A stretch of DNA of 5,939 nt from Bacteroidales bacterium (lineage in GTDB: Bacteria; Bacteroidota; Bacteroidia; Bacteroidales; F082). This document shows positions 5,576-5,939 of this stretch, one piece after another; the first letter of the stretch is position 1; each line of letters starts with the position of its first letter. The position numbers were made by a program, and so were the translations under genes. Below the pieces are notes generated by a model. The model saw nothing but the letters and a program-made list of their open reading frames with translations, did not search any database and was not told the DNA's origin. Where the stretch lies: contig JADYZK010000157.1 of NCBI GenBank assembly GCA_020853175.1, positions 1 to 5,939 on the forward strand, in the 5' to 3' direction.

Positions 5576-5939
5576 ATGCCCAGCCAAACCAACGAACGCG
5601 CCCTCGAAGCCGCCATTGAAAAATACCTCACGGGCGCCTGTCTGGAAGATCTCAAAGAGACGGGCGATGCCTCCCATGCAAGCATACCTTACCGCGCGGG
5701 CAACGGCTATTACCTTGGGTTTCCGTCGGATTTTAGCGCCCAGTTTGCCCTCGACGAACGCCGTTTCTGGCATTTTTTGGAAAACACCCAACCCCAGGAG
5801 CTGTCCAAACTTCAAAAGGATCCCGACTGGAAACGCAAGGTTTTGGAGCGTTTTGACCGTTTGGTGAAGAAGTACGGCATACTGTACCTGCTTCGCAAAG
5901 GTTTGGACATCGAGGATGCGCATTTTAACCTGTTGTACG
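5576..5939 (+). CDS. hsdR: Type I restriction endonuclease subunit R, N-terminal part (cut by window end)
   Basis: Reading from the ATG at 5576 gives 121 residues open to the window end. The sequence follows the N-terminus of type I HsdR: NERALEAAIEKYLTG near the start, then NGYYLGFPSDFSAQFALDE, FWHFLENTQPQELSKLQ, DWKRKVLERFDRLVKKYG and a closing GLDIEDAHFNLLY, each in the expected order and spacing. HsdR supplies the PD-(D/E)XK nuclease and the SF2 translocase motor of the restriction complex. Those domains lie beyond the window, so integrity cannot be judged. The gene starts 3 bases after the toxin stop, with no room for its own promoter apart from sites inside the toxin gene, so it is probably co-transcribed with the toxin-antitoxin pair. 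GC content is high (36 of 60 in bases 5581-5640). Confidence 0.93.
   Translation, partial: MPSQTNERALEAAIEKYLTGACLEDLKETGDASHASIPYRAGNGYYLGFPSDFSAQFALDERRFWHFLENTQPQELSKLQKDPDWKRKVLERFDRLVKKYGILYLLRKGLDIEDAHFNLLY

Noticed and set aside
5616..5867. Open frame of 83 residues on the + strand
   Set aside because: It is a shifted reading of the hsdR N-terminus, which is conserved in the frame starting at 5576.
5294..5923. Open frame of 209 residues on the - strand
   Set aside because: It lies opposite the conserved AbiEii toxin C-terminus and the HsdR N-terminus, both with clear family motifs. Its own sequence has no recognisable domain and is a by-product of GC-rich codons.

Overview
The window looks like a piece of a chromosomal defence island from a member of the Bacteroidota. 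This rests on the gene families present (a DUF6922-like antitoxin paired with an AbiEii-type nucleotidyltransferase, and a Bacteroidota-style HsdS/HsdR), the near-absence of Shine-Dalgarno sequences before starts, and one TAnnTTTG-like promoter element. The genus cannot be named from this sequence. All genes are on the + strand, intergenic space is minimal, and no stretch over 300 bases lacks a gene. I see no tRNA, rRNA, CRISPR array, insertion sequence or convincing terminator hairpin.

Layout: (1) bases 2-70, probable C-terminal tail of an upstream gene of unknown identity; (2) 54-1349, hsdS, the specificity subunit of a type I restriction-modification system; (3) 1378-2766, a DUF262 (GmrSD/ParB-like) protein; (4) 2769-3905, an AAA/OLD-like ATPase with a DUF3696-type C-terminus; (5) 3902-4645, an unrecognised 247-residue protein whose C-terminal ~108 residues look like a RelE/HigB (Gp49-like) toxin domain; (6) a 73-base gap with an 11-C/7-A double homopolymer inside a candidate promoter; (7) 4719-5003 and 4958-5572, an overlapping DUF6922-like antitoxin and AbiEii-like nucleotidyltransferase toxin pair; (8) 5576 to the window end, the first 121 residues of hsdR. 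The hsdR start is missed by any search that requires a stop codon.

The type I system is therefore split. hsdS and hsdR are separated by about 4.2 kb carrying two further modules. The first (1378-4645) is a tightly packed trio with a 2-base gap and a 4-base overlap, visibly AT-richer than the flanks. It combines a GTP/ATP-sensing or nuclease-like DUF262 protein, a SMC/OLD-type ATPase and a putative RelE-fold effector, and is the best candidate here for an under-described defence system. I cannot match it to a named system from memory. The second is a type IV-like toxin-antitoxin pair that ends 3 bases before hsdR, so restriction-subunit expression may depend on the same promoter. hsdM is not in the window and would be expected upstream.
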